A DNA stretch of 64,000 nucleotides from Sphingomonas sp. JUb134 (GTDB lineage Bacteria > Pseudomonadota > Alphaproteobacteria > Sphingomonadales > Sphingomonadaceae). Positions 7,345 through 16,544 of this stretch are shown piece by piece. Position 1 is the stretch's first letter, and each line of letters starts with the position of its first letter. The position numbers and the translations under genes are program-made. Under the pieces are notes generated by a model. The model was not told the origin of the DNA, ran no database searches, and saw nothing but the letters and a program-made list of their open reading frames with translations. The stretch is from assembly GCF_004341505.2 (NCBI RefSeq), contig NZ_SLYP02000001.1:276501-340500 (forward strand), read 5' to 3'.

Positions 7345-10300
7345 ATGATGGGCAAGGTCCTTCGCGATCGTCGTCGCAAGACACGTGCGTATGATAACGT
7401 TACCAGCTTTGCGGTGCTTGCGGCCTTGCTCGCAGGCGCACCTGCCCTGGCGCAGCAGCAGACGCCCCCCAACGAGCCTCAGGACCAGACCGACACCACC
7501 GCGACACCCGCCGACCCGGGCATCACCGGCTCGACCGCGGCCCAGCCGGAGGCATCGCCCACCGAGGTCGTCGTGACCGGCACCCGTATCACTACCGGCT
7601 TCAACGCGCCGACCCCCACGACCGTGATCGGCGAGGACCAGCTCCAGAAGAACGCGCAGCCCAACATCTTCAACGCGATCGCGCAGCTGCCGTCGCTGCA
7701 GGGCTCGACCGGCGCTTCCACGGGCACGTTCAGCACGTCGAGCGGCACCCAGGGCCTCAGCTCCTTCTCGCTGCGCGGCCTCGGCCCCATCCGCACGCTG
7801 ACTCTGCTCGACGGCCAGCGCGTCGTCGGCGCGAACGTGACGGGCGTTCCCGACATCAGCATGTTCCCGCAGCTGCTGGTCAAGCGCGTGGACGTCGTGA
7901 CCGGAGGCGCCTCCGCCTCCTATGGCTCGGACGCGGTTGGCGGCGTGGTCAACTTCATCACCGACACCCGGTTCGAGGGCTTCAAGGCCAACGTCCAGGG
8001 CGGCATCACCAACTATGGCGATGACGAACAGGTGCTCGTGCAGGGAGCCTATGGCACCGCCCTGCTCGACGATCGCCTGCACCTGATCGTCAGCGGCGAG
8101 TTCGACCATGAGGGCGGCGTCGGCGCGGGCAACTTCGGCACGGACCTGGCGGGCGGCCGCAATTGGTACCGGGCGACGACGCTGCTCAACACGGGGGTTA
8201 CCGACAACGGGCTCCCGCAGTTCAACTATCGCGACTTTGCGCAGCCTTATCAGTACGCGCTCTACGGCCTCATCAACAACGGGCCGCTGCAGGGGATCGC
8301 GTTCGACCAGAACGGTACGCCCTACAACTTCAACTATGGATCGGGCGGCACGCCCACGGGCACCGGCCGCGTCACCAACTGCTATCCGGGCAACAGCTTC
8401 TGCGTCGGCGGCGACCTGTCCGGTGCACCGGGATCGGGCGCGTCGCTGAAATCCGAACTCGAACGCCTGAACGGCTTCGGCCGCATCGGCTTCGACTTCG
8501 CCGAGGACAACGAGGTCTACCTGACCGTGAACGTGGCGCAGGTGAAGACCTCAAACCAGCCCAGCCCCGGCTACAATCGACCCAACCTGACCGTGCAGTG
8601 CGCCAACGCATTCCTGCCGCAGCTGGTACGCGATCGTTGCGCGGCCGCCGGAATCACCCAGTTCAACTTCGGCACCAGCAACGGCAGCTTCCCCGACCCC
8701 CAAGTCCGCACCGATCGCCGGCAATATCGCTTCGTCGGCGGGCTGAAGGGCAAGTTCGACATCGGCGGCAGCGACTGGACCTATGATGCCTATTACGAAC
8801 ACGGCATCACCATGTCGGACATCGATGTCGACGACATCGTGCTGCAGAACCGCTATGTCGCCGCGACCAACGCGATCACGCTGAACGGGGCGGTCGTCTG
8901 CGCCGATCCTGCGGCACGGGCCGCAGGATGCCAGCCGATCAACATCTTCGGCGGCTTCGCCCCGTCCGCCGCAGCGCTTGCCTATATCACGCCCGAAAAC
9001 GGTCCGTTCCAGCACACCAAGCTGACCCAGGATGTCGCGAGCCTCAACTTCTCCGGCGCGCCCGTCGAGCTGTGGGCCGGTCCATTGTCGGTCGCCTTCG
9101 GTGCCGAGTACCGGCGCGAATATTATCGCGTACGCGCCGACCCCTATGGCGCCGGCGTCATGGACGTGAGCCCGAACAGCCCGGAATATCCGGCCGATCC
9201 GCTGCTCAACGCGGACCAGGGAAGCAACTGGGCGGCCGGCAACTACAAGAACGGCAGCGGCAAGTACGACGTCTATGAAGGTTTCCTGGAGGTCAACCTG
9301 CCCCTGTTCGACAGCCCCTCGATCGGGCGTGCGAACCTGAATGCCGCCGGCCGCGGCACCCATTACAGCACGTCCGGCACCGTATGGGCATGGAAGGTCG
9401 GCGGCACCTGGGACACGCCGCTGGAGGGCCTGCGGCTCCGCGCCGTCACCTCGCGCGACGTTCGCGCTCCCAACCTGTCGGAGCTGTTCGCCGCACCGAC
9501 GGTCACCACGGTGCCGAACTTCACCGACCCGTTCCGCAACCGCGCGGTCCAGATCTTCCAGAACACCATCGGCAATCCCGACCTGAAACCGGAGATCGCC
9601 CGCAATACCGAAGTCGGCATCGTGCTCTCGCGCCCGTCGTGGCTGCCCGGCTTCAGCCTCTCGCTCGACTATTACAACATCAAGCTCGACGGGGTCGTCT
9701 CTACCCTCAGCCCGGACCAGATCGTCCGCTTCTGCTTCGAGGGGAACCAGGCCTTTTGCGGCGGCTTCGAGCTCAACAGCCCCGTTCAGGGCGGCAACTT
9801 CGTCAACGTCCAGCCCTTCAACCTCGCCTCCTGGAAGACGAGCGGCTTCGACATCGAGGCGAGCTACCAATGGACCCAGCCGCTCGGCCTGCCCGGCAGC
9901 TTCACCGTCCGGGCGCTCGGCACCCACGTGCGGGAATTCCTGGTCAGCGCGGGCATCGCTGGCGTCGCGACGGTCGATCAGGCCGGCGCCAACACCGGCG
10001 CCACGCCGGACTGGAAGTGGCTCGCGGTCCAGACGTACGAAAACGACCGCTTCAGCCTCACCCTCCAGGAGCGCTGGTTCTCGGACGGGGTATTCGGCAA
10101 CCAATATGTGGTCTGCATCTCGGACTGCCCGGTTTCCACCGGAAACAACCCGACCATCGACTACAACCGGATGAAGGGCGCCTTCTACCTGGACATCGGC
10201 GGCTCGTACAACGTGACCAAGGAGGTCACGACCTTCTTCAAGGTCGACAATGTGTTCGACCATGATCCGGCACCGTCGCCGCAGACCAACACCGGCCTCG

Positions 10301-10368
10301 ACGTCAATCCCGCGCTCTATGACACGCTCGGCCGCATCTATCGTCTGGGCGTGCGGATGCGCTTCTGA
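7345..10368 (+). CDS. TonB-dependent outer-membrane receptor
   Basis: A 1007-residue outer-membrane receptor: long signal peptide ending PALAQ, a TonB-box-like segment (TEVVVTGTRI), a plug domain (SSFSLRGLGPIRTLTLLDGQ, VDVVTGGASASYGSDAVGGV) and a C-terminal 22-strand barrel ending with the usual aromatic residue (LGVRMRF). AAGGAGGGG just ahead of ATG 7345 fixes the start. A LacI-type operator sits 46 bases inside the coding region. The large size and position downstream of a secreted glycan-active protein suggest it imports oligosaccharides rather than siderophores. That is inference, since the barrel does not reveal its ligand. A strong bidirectional-looking terminator follows. Confidence 0.92.
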   Translation: MMGKVLRDRRRKTRAYDNVTSFAVLAALLAGAPALAQQQTPPNEPQDQTDTTATPADPGITGSTAAQPEASPTEVVVTGTRITTGFNAPTPTTVIGEDQLQKNAQPNIFNAIAQLPSLQGSTGASTGTFSTSSGTQGLSSFSLRGLGPIRTLTLLDGQRVVGANVTGVPDISMFPQLLVKRVDVVTGGASASYGSDAVGGVVNFITDTRFEGFKANVQGGITNYGDDEQVLVQGAYGTALLDDRLHLIVSGEFDHEGGVGAGNFGTDLAGGRNWYRATTLLNTGVTDNGLPQFNYRDFAQPYQYALYGLINNGPLQGIAFDQNGTPYNFNYGSGGTPTGTGRVTNCYPGNSFCVGGDLSGAPGSGASLKSELERLNGFGRIGFDFAEDNEVYLTVNVAQVKTSNQPSPGYNRPNLTVQCANAFLPQLVRDRCAAAGITQFNFGTSNGSFPDPQVRTDRRQYRFVGGLKGKFDIGGSDWTYDAYYEHGITMSDIDVDDIVLQNRYVAATNAITLNGAVVCADPAARAAGCQPINIFGGFAPSAAALAYITPENGPFQHTKLTQDVASLNFSGAPVELWAGPLSVAFGAEYRREYYRVRADPYGAGVMDVSPNSPEYPADPLLNADQGSNWAAGNYKNGSGKYDVYEGFLEVNLPLFDSPSIGRANLNAAGRGTHYSTSGTVWAWKVGGTWDTPLEGLRLRAVTSRDVRAPNLSELFAAPTVTTVPNFTDPFRNRAVQIFQNTIGNPDLKPEIARNTEVGIVLSRPSWLPGFSLSLDYYNIKLDGVVSTLSPDQIVRFCFEGNQAFCGGFELNSPVQGGNFVNVQPFNLASWKTSGFDIEASYQWTQPLGLPGSFTVRALGTHVREFLVSAGIAGVATVDQAGANTGATPDWKWLAVQTYENDRFSLTLQERWFSDGVFGNQYVVCISDCPVSTGNNPTIDYNRMKGAFYLDIGGSYNVTKEVTTFFKVDNVFDHDPAPSPQTNTGLDVNPALYDTLGRIYRLGVRMRF
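7391..7406 (+). promoter_or_regulatory. LacI-family-type operator, copy 2
   Basis: ATGATAACGTTACCAG, with the near-perfect palindrome TGnTAACGTTAnCA. It differs by one base from the site at 790-805. It lies inside the signal-peptide coding region of the TBDR, where a bound repressor could act as a roadblock. Its position is unusual, but the start codon and ribosome-binding site upstream are convincing. Confidence 0.5.
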
Positions 10369-10405
10369 CCGCTTCCCCGGGGTTCCCCCGACCCCGCCAC
10401 TGCAG

Positions 10406-10447
10406 ACGGCAGCCTCAAGCGCTTCGGCCCTTGAAGCTGCCGTTTTT
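10406..10447. terminator. Intrinsic terminator after TBDR
   Basis: Stem ACGGCAGC...GCTGCCGT, extended inward by TCAAG...CTTGA with one bulge per arm, and followed by TTTTT on the plus strand. It terminates the TBDR transcript. It also directly abuts the stop of the opposing DUF4198 gene, so it may serve both directions. Confidence 0.85.
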
Positions 10448-10448
10448 G

Positions 10449-11078
10449 TCAGTTCGCCAGGTAGCTGATCGTGGTGATGCGGTGCAGCACCGCGACGGGG
10501 CCTGCGGGGGTCGTGTACGCGCCCTCGTCCTTGAGCGCCGCCGTCAGCAGATACCGCCCCTTCGCGCCGGCCGGCGCCGTCACTTCGCCCTTGGCATCGG
10601 TGACCAGCTTCTGCGTCGACTTGTCCGGCGCGATCAGCGTGACTTCGGTTCCGGCAACGGGCTTGCCGTCCCGCACCAGGCGGAAGCGGTCGGCGCCCGC
10701 CGTGGCAGGCACGAACTCGAACGGAAGGGCAGCCCGCGTCTCGGTTCGTCCCGCGCGGGCGTAATAGACCACCGACTCCTGCTTACCCGGCTCGCCCCAG
10801 GGCGCGAACACCGTGTCGTCCCACGCGCGCACGTCCCCTGCGGGGACGGCCGCTTCCAGATAGCCCGTCTTGCGCTCCAGCCGGGCATTCGGCGCCTTCA
10901 GCAGCTTGGGCGCCTTGAGCTTGGCGAACTCGGGATCGCCGCCCGCGGGCATCGGCTCGGCGGGTTCCCCCAGGTAGATCCGCGCGGGACCGTCGCTGTC
11001 GCGCTCGATCCAGACTTCATGCGCCTGAGCCGCCGTCGAGAGGCCCAGCAGCAGGGCGGCGAACAGCATCTTTTTCAT
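10449..11078 (-). CDS. DUF4198 family periplasmic protein
   Basis: A 209-residue exported protein with a signal peptide (MKKMLFAALLLGLSTAAQA) followed by HEVWIERD. The mature protein therefore starts with a histidine, a common feature of DUF4198 proteins and one that can bind metal. The C-terminal part (GKPVAGTEVTLIAPD, TDAKGEVTAPAGAKGRYLL) resembles Ig-like/transthyretin-like folds. AAGGA precedes ATG 11078. The gene begins 32 bases after the stop of the siderophore-type TBDR on the same strand, so they form an operon. DUF4198 members are often linked to metal uptake. A periplasmic metal-binding or metal-delivery role is inferred. Confidence 0.8.
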   Translation of the reverse strand: MKKMLFAALLLGLSTAAQAHEVWIERDSDGPARIYLGEPAEPMPAGGDPEFAKLKAPKLLKAPNARLERKTGYLEAAVPAGDVRAWDDTVFAPWGEPGKQESVVYYARAGRTETRAALPFEFVPATAGADRFRLVRDGKPVAGTEVTLIAPDKSTQKLVTDAKGEVTAPAGAKGRYLLTAALKDEGAYTTPAGPVAVLHRITTISYLAN

Positions 11079-11110
11079 GGCAGAGGGTCCTTTCGAGAAA
11101 GCGAGGGCGC

Positions 11111-13384
11111 TCACGGGTAGGTGAGCCGGATGGTCGCGAACACCGTGCGCGGGCTGCCGTAGTAGTTGCCGCGCCCGGTGGAGGAGATGCGCGAATAATA
11201 GCTGCGGTCGAGCAGGTTGTTCGCGTTGATCGAGAAGGAAAGCTGGTCGTTGACCTTGTAGCCGGCACGCAGGTCGACCACCGCATAGGCGCCCTGGCGC
11301 ACGACGGTGGAGATCGTCGGCTGTCCGTTCGCGCCGATGATCGACGGCGTGCCGCCGGAAGTCTCGCTGAACCACGTCAGCCCGCCGCCCACGCTGGCGC
11401 CCGCCAGCACCCCGTCTTGCGGGGCGTAGTTGGTGAAAACCTTGATCATGTGCTTCGGAATGATCGGCGTCAGCGACAGCCCCTCGAACTGCGGCTGGGT
11501 GTCCTCCAGATACTCGGTCTTGGTATAGGTATAGCCGCCGTTGATCCGCCAGCCGGGCAGAATTTCGCCAGTCGCCTCCGCCTCGATCCCGCGTGCGCGG
11601 ACCTTGCCGATCTGCAGCACGATCGTCGGCTCGTCGGCGGGGTTGAACAGCCGGTTGCTCTGCGTGAGCTGATAGACCGCCGCCGAGAGCAGCAGGCGAT
11701 TGTCCATCAGCGCCAGCTTGGTGCCGAGCTCATACTGGTCGCCGATCAGTGGCTTGACGGGTTCGCGATCCGGACGCGTGCGGCCGGCGGGCGCCGACTG
11801 CGGCGTGAAGCTGTCCGCATAGCTGCCGTAGATGTTGAGGTTCGGGGTGACGTCCCACACGATGCCCGCATAGGGCGTGAGCTGCGCATCCACACCCGTG
11901 GAGCGCGGCGCGGCCGGAGTGGGCAGCAGGGTCTCCGTCGTCTGCTCCCACCAGGTGAGGCGGCCGCCGCCGACCAGCGTCAGCCCCTCTACCGGCTGTA
12001 GCCGCATCTGGCCGTAGAGGCCGTATTGCTCGACGAGCGTGCTGGTGCCGCCATAGGATTGCAGGACGCAATTGACCGGCGCGGGCGTGATCGGCGTGCT
12101 GGTGGCCGGGCAGGTCGCATTGCTCCCCTGCACCGGGTAATAGGGCAGCGGGCCATAGGGGTTGAGCGGCGGTTCGGTCGGCGAGACCGGATCGAACACG
12201 TTGATGCGCGCATAGTTCGAAAGCCGCGTGAAATAGCTGTCATAATCTGACGCCTGATAATCGGCGCCCAGGATCAGCGTCTGCTCGCGCCCGAACAGGG
12301 GGAAGCTGCCGACGCCGTTCATGTCGAACGACCGCGTCTTGGCGAAATTGTCGCCGCGATAGGCGATGTGGCTGGTGTTGCCGCCGTTGGCAGGCGTCAC
12401 AGCTTGGTTGCCGATGTAGCTGTAGACGTCGATCCGGTCGACGTCGGTCATCAGGCCGGTCGCGCGCAGCGTCCAGCGGTCGCTCACCCGGTGCGTCAGC
12501 TCGGCATAGGCGGTCCAGGTCTCCGAGCGGAAGCGGTTCCAGTCGGCGCCCAGATAGGTCGAGCGGTCGACATCGAGCAGGCGGCCCTCGCTGCCGTCGG
12601 CACCGCCGGCATAGCCCGGAAGCCCGGACTGGATCGCGGGTTTGAACCGGTCATAGCTCCCCCCGATCGTCAGGGTCGTCCGGTCGCCGATCTCGATCGC
12701 GGTGATGCCATAGAAGCCGAGCCGGTTGCGGTGCGCAACGTCGAAGAACTGGTCCTGGTCCTGCAGCATACCGCCGACGCGCACCCCGGCGCGGTCGCCG
12801 AGCGGGGCGGAAACGTCGAGCTCGAGCCGCAGATTGTCGTAGCTGCCGTAGCCGGCCGAGGCCTGGACCTTGAACGCTTCCAGCGGCCGCTTGCGCACCA
12901 GATTGATGCTGCCGGCCGGATTGCCCGATCCGCTGAACAGGCCGGCAGGCCCGCGCAGCACTTCCAGCCGGTCATAGGCGAACAGGTCCGGCACCACCCC
13001 CGGGAAGCCGAACGACAGCGTCGGCACGCCGTCGATCAGGTAGTTGGTGATCGCAAAGCCGCGCGACATGAAGGACGGGTCCTCGCTGCCGATGCCGGTG
13101 ACGGTGATGCCGTTGGTCGCGGTCATCGCGTCCTCCAGCGTGAACAGGTTCTGCGCCTCGATCTGTTCCCGGTCGATGATCGTGACCGTGTTGGGCATGT
13201 CCTTCAGCGGAGTGACGGTCTTGCCGACCTCGCGGCCGTAGCTCTTGCCGACGACGACCACCTCGTCGCTGCTAGCGTCCTCCGACCGCACCTGCGAGCC
13301 GTCGGAAACGGGCGCCGCATGTGCAGTGGCTACGCCCAGGCAGGCGACGGCGACGCTCGACAACAGGCTCTTCGGCAAACGCAT
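11111..13384 (-). CDS. TonB-dependent siderophore receptor
   Basis: A 757-residue outer-membrane receptor with a signal peptide ending ATAHA, a TonB-box-like DEVVVVGKSY, and a plug domain of the ferric-siderophore type (PNTVTIIDREQIEAQNLFTL, FMSRGFAITNYLIDGVP, YDRLEVLRGPAGLFSGSGNP, AGSINLVRKRP). Barrel motifs and the C-terminal LSFSINANNLLDRSYY and TIRLTYP fit FhuE/FpvA-like receptors. The family moves Fe(III)-siderophores across the outer membrane using TonB energy. It is followed by the DUF4198 gene. A Fur-box-like sequence lies 45-61 bases upstream of the start, consistent with iron regulation. Confidence 0.93.
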   Translation of the reverse strand: MRLPKSLLSSVAVACLGVATAHAAPVSDGSQVRSEDASSDEVVVVGKSYGREVGKTVTPLKDMPNTVTIIDREQIEAQNLFTLEDAMTATNGITVTGIGSEDPSFMSRGFAITNYLIDGVPTLSFGFPGVVPDLFAYDRLEVLRGPAGLFSGSGNPAGSINLVRKRPLEAFKVQASAGYGSYDNLRLELDVSAPLGDRAGVRVGGMLQDQDQFFDVAHRNRLGFYGITAIEIGDRTTLTIGGSYDRFKPAIQSGLPGYAGGADGSEGRLLDVDRSTYLGADWNRFRSETWTAYAELTHRVSDRWTLRATGLMTDVDRIDVYSYIGNQAVTPANGGNTSHIAYRGDNFAKTRSFDMNGVGSFPLFGREQTLILGADYQASDYDSYFTRLSNYARINVFDPVSPTEPPLNPYGPLPYYPVQGSNATCPATSTPITPAPVNCVLQSYGGTSTLVEQYGLYGQMRLQPVEGLTLVGGGRLTWWEQTTETLLPTPAAPRSTGVDAQLTPYAGIVWDVTPNLNIYGSYADSFTPQSAPAGRTRPDREPVKPLIGDQYELGTKLALMDNRLLLSAAVYQLTQSNRLFNPADEPTIVLQIGKVRARGIEAEATGEILPGWRINGGYTYTKTEYLEDTQPQFEGLSLTPIIPKHMIKVFTNYAPQDGVLAGASVGGGLTWFSETSGGTPSIIGANGQPTISTVVRQGAYAVVDLRAGYKVNDQLSFSINANNLLDRSYYSRISSTGRGNYYGSPRTVFATIRLTYP

Positions 13385-13428
13385 TCGGATCCCCCTTTGA
13401 TGTTGCGGGGCCTCTAGCCGAAGGCAAG

Positions 13429-13445
13429 TTGCGAGTCACTAGCAG
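13429..13445 (-). promoter_or_regulatory. Possible Fur-type operator
   Basis: TTGCGAGTCACTAGCAG is an imperfect palindrome of TGCnAnTCAnTnGCA form, resembling alphaproteobacterial Fur sites. It lies upstream of the siderophore-type receptor. One arm has mismatches, so this is a candidate only. Confidence 0.35.
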
Positions 13446-13524
13446 TATCAACAGAACGAGCGCTATTTCCCTTCGAGCAGCGCTGCGGCCAACCCGGCGG
13501 CGGCGCACAAAGCTCCGTTCCCGA

Positions 13525-15054
13525 TCAGTAGCGGTAGCGGAGTTCCGCCTCCGAACCCGCCGCCACCGTCGGCGACCAGGTGCGGAGCCCGTCCGCTGCC
13601 ACGGGAACGTCCCCCTCGATCTTCAGATCCACGTCGGCAGTGCCGACCTGTATCGGTATTTCCAGCGCCACGGGAAACGGATTGGCATTGGTCACGCGGA
13701 TCCGCGCCTCGCCGGGCTTCTCTGCCAGCTGTTCGACCAGCACCTGCGTGCTGACGCCGGCTCCGATCCGGAAAGTTTCGCCCTCCGCCCGGTCGTCGAG
13801 CGCGCCCAGCCCCAGCAGCAAGGTTTCGCCCCCCTGCCGCTCGGCATAGGCCGCCGTGCTCCCGGACGGCAGGGCCAGGCCGAGGCCGGCTTCCTTACGG
13901 TTGCGCATCACCAGCACCACGGCAGTGGGCATGGGCGAGAGCGCCGTACCGATGGGGATCGGGCGCCGGTAGCGCCGTTCGAAGGGCACGCCCGTGCGCC
14001 CCAGCAGCGCGACCTGTTTCTGGGCACGGCCCTGAACCGTCACCGGTTCGGGCACGCGATAGAGTTTCAGGTCCCCCAAATCCTCGGGCGGTGGCGGCGG
14101 CGGCGGGGGTGGCGGCGGAGGAGGCGGGGCCGCCACAGGCAGCGGGGCATACACTCTGGCCAGCGCGGCCGTGACCACGATCTCCTCCGCCGGCTCGAAC
14201 GCCTCGCTCCGTAAGTCCGACGTGGTGGTGCCGAGCGGATAGCAGGTCAGCGACAAGGCTCCCGCTTCTTCGGGGAGCGCGCGCACGGCCACCCGGTTCA
14301 GCCGACCGGCGACGGCGTTTACTTCGGCTTCGGCGAGCGATCCGGGGTTGCCGTTCGCCAGGGTAAGCCACGCAAAGAGATCAAGCGTGCGGCCATCCGC
14401 CGCGACCGTGGCGACATAGCTCGCGCGCCAGTCGAAGCCGGAGGCGAGGTAACTCAGCCGGACCGTCACCGTACGGGCCACAGGGGACACCGCGGCCACG
14501 CTCAGCACCGGCTTGTCCGTCAGCCCCGCGGGCGTACCGTCGAAGGAGAGCGCCTCCGGAAGCCCGGAGCAGCGTAGCGCCTCGATGCCTCCCGCGGTCT
14601 GGAGCACGACGCCCGGACGCGGCCCGGCAATCAGGGTTGCCTCCTCGCTTACGGTCCGCCCGGTAGCCCGGTTCGTGCGGGTGAGCGTCACCTGCCGACC
14701 GAGCGTGCCGTCGACCAGCGAGGCGGGGGACAGCAGGCCGGCATCGCGGTTTTTCTCCACGACACCTCCCGGAAGCCCCTCCACCACCGCGCTCACCGGG
14801 ATGATGCCTTCGGCCACGCCTTCGAAACGGAGCGTTGCCGGCCCGCGCGGCAGCTTCACCCGCCGCGTCTCCGTCACCAGCGCGGAGCCCCCCAGATAGC
14901 GCAGGTTGATGCCGCCCCGGCCGAGGGGTGCGCGATAGACGGTCAGCCCGACATGGTCGGGCGCGCGCGAGGTCACGACGCGCTCCTGCGCCGCTGCCGG
15001 TCGCAGCAGCGCAAGCGCCACGATCATCGCGGCCAGAAATGTCGATGCGCGCAT
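13525..15054 (-). CDS. DUF4139 domain exported protein (second of pair)
   Basis: A 509-residue exported protein: signal peptide MRASTFLAAMIVALALLRPA ending AAAQ, then a DUF4139-type extracytoplasmic body. Family segments include LRYLGGSALVTETRRVKLPR near the N-terminus and the central LSYLASGFDWRASYVATVA. An uninterrupted run of 14 prolines near the middle links two halves. The start is coupled to the upstream paralogue by a TGATG stop/start overlap at 15052-15056. DUF4139 proteins have no settled biochemical role. Members are beta-rich envelope proteins often annotated as mucoidy inhibitor-like. The poly-Pro run probably acts as a rigid linker. Confidence 0.85.
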   Translation of the reverse strand: MRASTFLAAMIVALALLRPAAAQERVVTSRAPDHVGLTVYRAPLGRGGINLRYLGGSALVTETRRVKLPRGPATLRFEGVAEGIIPVSAVVEGLPGGVVEKNRDAGLLSPASLVDGTLGRQVTLTRTNRATGRTVSEEATLIAGPRPGVVLQTAGGIEALRCSGLPEALSFDGTPAGLTDKPVLSVAAVSPVARTVTVRLSYLASGFDWRASYVATVAADGRTLDLFAWLTLANGNPGSLAEAEVNAVAGRLNRVAVRALPEEAGALSLTCYPLGTTTSDLRSEAFEPAEEIVVTAALARVYAPLPVAAPPPPPPPPPPPPPPEDLGDLKLYRVPEPVTVQGRAQKQVALLGRTGVPFERRYRRPIPIGTALSPMPTAVVLVMRNRKEAGLGLALPSGSTAAYAERQGGETLLLGLGALDDRAEGETFRIGAGVSTQVLVEQLAEKPGEARIRVTNANPFPVALEIPIQVGTADVDLKIEGDVPVAADGLRTWSPTVAAGSEAELRYRY

Positions 15055-16472
15055 CAGTAGCGCGTGTCGAACGTCGCGGTGACCACCGCCTCCCCATTGG
15101 CGGGCACGGGCACCTGCCACACGGCCGCGCCGGCATCTTGCCGCTCGCTTGGCCGGCTCTCCTCGAGGATGCGGGTATCGGCCCAGCCCAGTCCAGCCTG
15201 AACCAGCTCCACCGTCACGGCGCGGGCGCGCGCATTGGTGAGGCGATAGCGCAGCTGGGTGCGCCAGCGATCCCCACTCAGGCGCGTGCGCGAAACCGTC
15301 GTCGGCTGCACCTTCACGTCGAACGCGTCGCCGGTGGGCAGCGCGATGGTCGAGCCCTGCGGGGTATGGTCGATCCGGTTTTCGCCCGTGAACTGCGGCT
15401 GGCCCCGTGCATCGCGGACATAGACGCGAACCGTTCCTGCCGGCAGCGCATCGCCGAGTCCGGCAGCCCCGGAGTTGGCGAAGTAGAGAACGCTCTGCGC
15501 GCTGCGCGGCTCGTTCGCGGTTCCGAGCCAGGGATTCTCGAAGCGATAGCCGGAGCGTGCGGCGACCCCCTTGCTGTCGAGGAAGCTGACCTGCTTGGTC
15601 TGCTTGTCCGCGATCGTCGTCCTTGCAGCCAGGGGATAGAGATAGAAGTCCCCAAGTTGCTCGCGCGCCGCCGATTCCGTGCCGGGCCGCACCTGTGTCC
15701 CGCGTCGCGGCCTAGGGGCATAGGCGTCCGGATTCTCCGCACTTCCGACATCGCCTGCCACCAGCAGCGTCTTCGCATTGTTGAAGGTCGTGCCGCTGGT
15801 GTTGCGCAGCGTCACCCAGCCCTGGACATCGACGGTGGGGCTCTTGTCGTCGAAGAGCGCGACATAGTCGGCGCTCCAGCCGAGGCCACGGCTGAGATAG
15901 GACAGTCGCGCCGGGCGGCTGCCCGCACGTTCGCTCGCCAGCGTGACGGAAAGCGTGGGCCGTGCGCGCAGGGACTCGGGCACCCGATCGAACACCGCGC
16001 GCACCGGCAGGCCGTCGTCGCGCAACACCTCCACGCGACCGCCGATCTCCAGCACGACGCCGCCGTTCACCGCCAGCACGCGCGCCCGCTCGCGCGTCTC
16101 CACTCCGGTGGCAGGGTTGGTGCGGACCAGGGTGATCGTCTCGCCGACCGCCTTTTCCATCAGGCTCGACGGGCTCAGCAGATCATAGTCGAAATTCTGC
16201 TCCACGATGGCTGCATCGGCGACGGAAAGCGAAACGGTCTCCGGCCGGATCTGCGCACTGACGTCGGGGAAGTCCTGCCGCACGCGCCGGCCCGGGAGAT
16301 CGAGGACGCGCACGTCCTGCACCAGCGCCACGTCGTTGTTGTAGATAGTGACGGAAAGGTCGCCCTGCGCGCTTGCCGCACCAGGAGCGGCGGCGGGCGG
16401 CGGCAGGGCCTCCTGCGCCGCCAGGCCTGCCGGCCACGCCGTCATCAAAAGCAATATCCCGAGTGCCCGCAT
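15054..16472 (-). CDS. DUF4139 domain exported protein (first of pair)
   Basis: A 472-residue exported protein with a signal peptide (MRALGILLLMTAWPAGLAAQ), followed by LSVTIYNNDVALVQDVRVLD, the usual opening of the DUF4139 family. The diagnostic central block is LSYLSRGLGWSADYVALFDD, the counterpart of the repeated LSYL..G..W.A.YVA segment in its neighbour. The C-terminus (WRTQLRYRLTNARARAVTVE and VPVPANGEAVVTATFDTRY) forms beta-sandwich-like repeats. It is the upstream member of a two-gene operon whose downstream partner is a diverged paralogue. The pair could form a heteromer. Function unknown. Confidence 0.85.
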   Translation of the reverse strand: MRALGILLLMTAWPAGLAAQEALPPPAAAPGAASAQGDLSVTIYNNDVALVQDVRVLDLPGRRVRQDFPDVSAQIRPETVSLSVADAAIVEQNFDYDLLSPSSLMEKAVGETITLVRTNPATGVETRERARVLAVNGGVVLEIGGRVEVLRDDGLPVRAVFDRVPESLRARPTLSVTLASERAGSRPARLSYLSRGLGWSADYVALFDDKSPTVDVQGWVTLRNTSGTTFNNAKTLLVAGDVGSAENPDAYAPRPRRGTQVRPGTESAAREQLGDFYLYPLAARTTIADKQTKQVSFLDSKGVAARSGYRFENPWLGTANEPRSAQSVLYFANSGAAGLGDALPAGTVRVYVRDARGQPQFTGENRIDHTPQGSTIALPTGDAFDVKVQPTTVSRTRLSGDRWRTQLRYRLTNARARAVTVELVQAGLGWADTRILEESRPSERQDAGAAVWQVPVPANGEAVVTATFDTRY

Positions 16473-16544
16473 GTCGCCCCTCCCGTTGTTCGGGCAACAT
16501 GCTCGGCCGCGGCTTCACAGGCAATGCGCCTTTGTGATTGCGCG

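Noticed and set aside
4860..7472. Long open frame opposite the tandem beta-helix gene, and similar ones at 14928-17948, 47383-49908 and 8551-10263
   Set aside because: High GC leaves antisense frames open. Their translations are Arg/Gly/Ala-rich with no domain, while the opposite strand encodes clear families.
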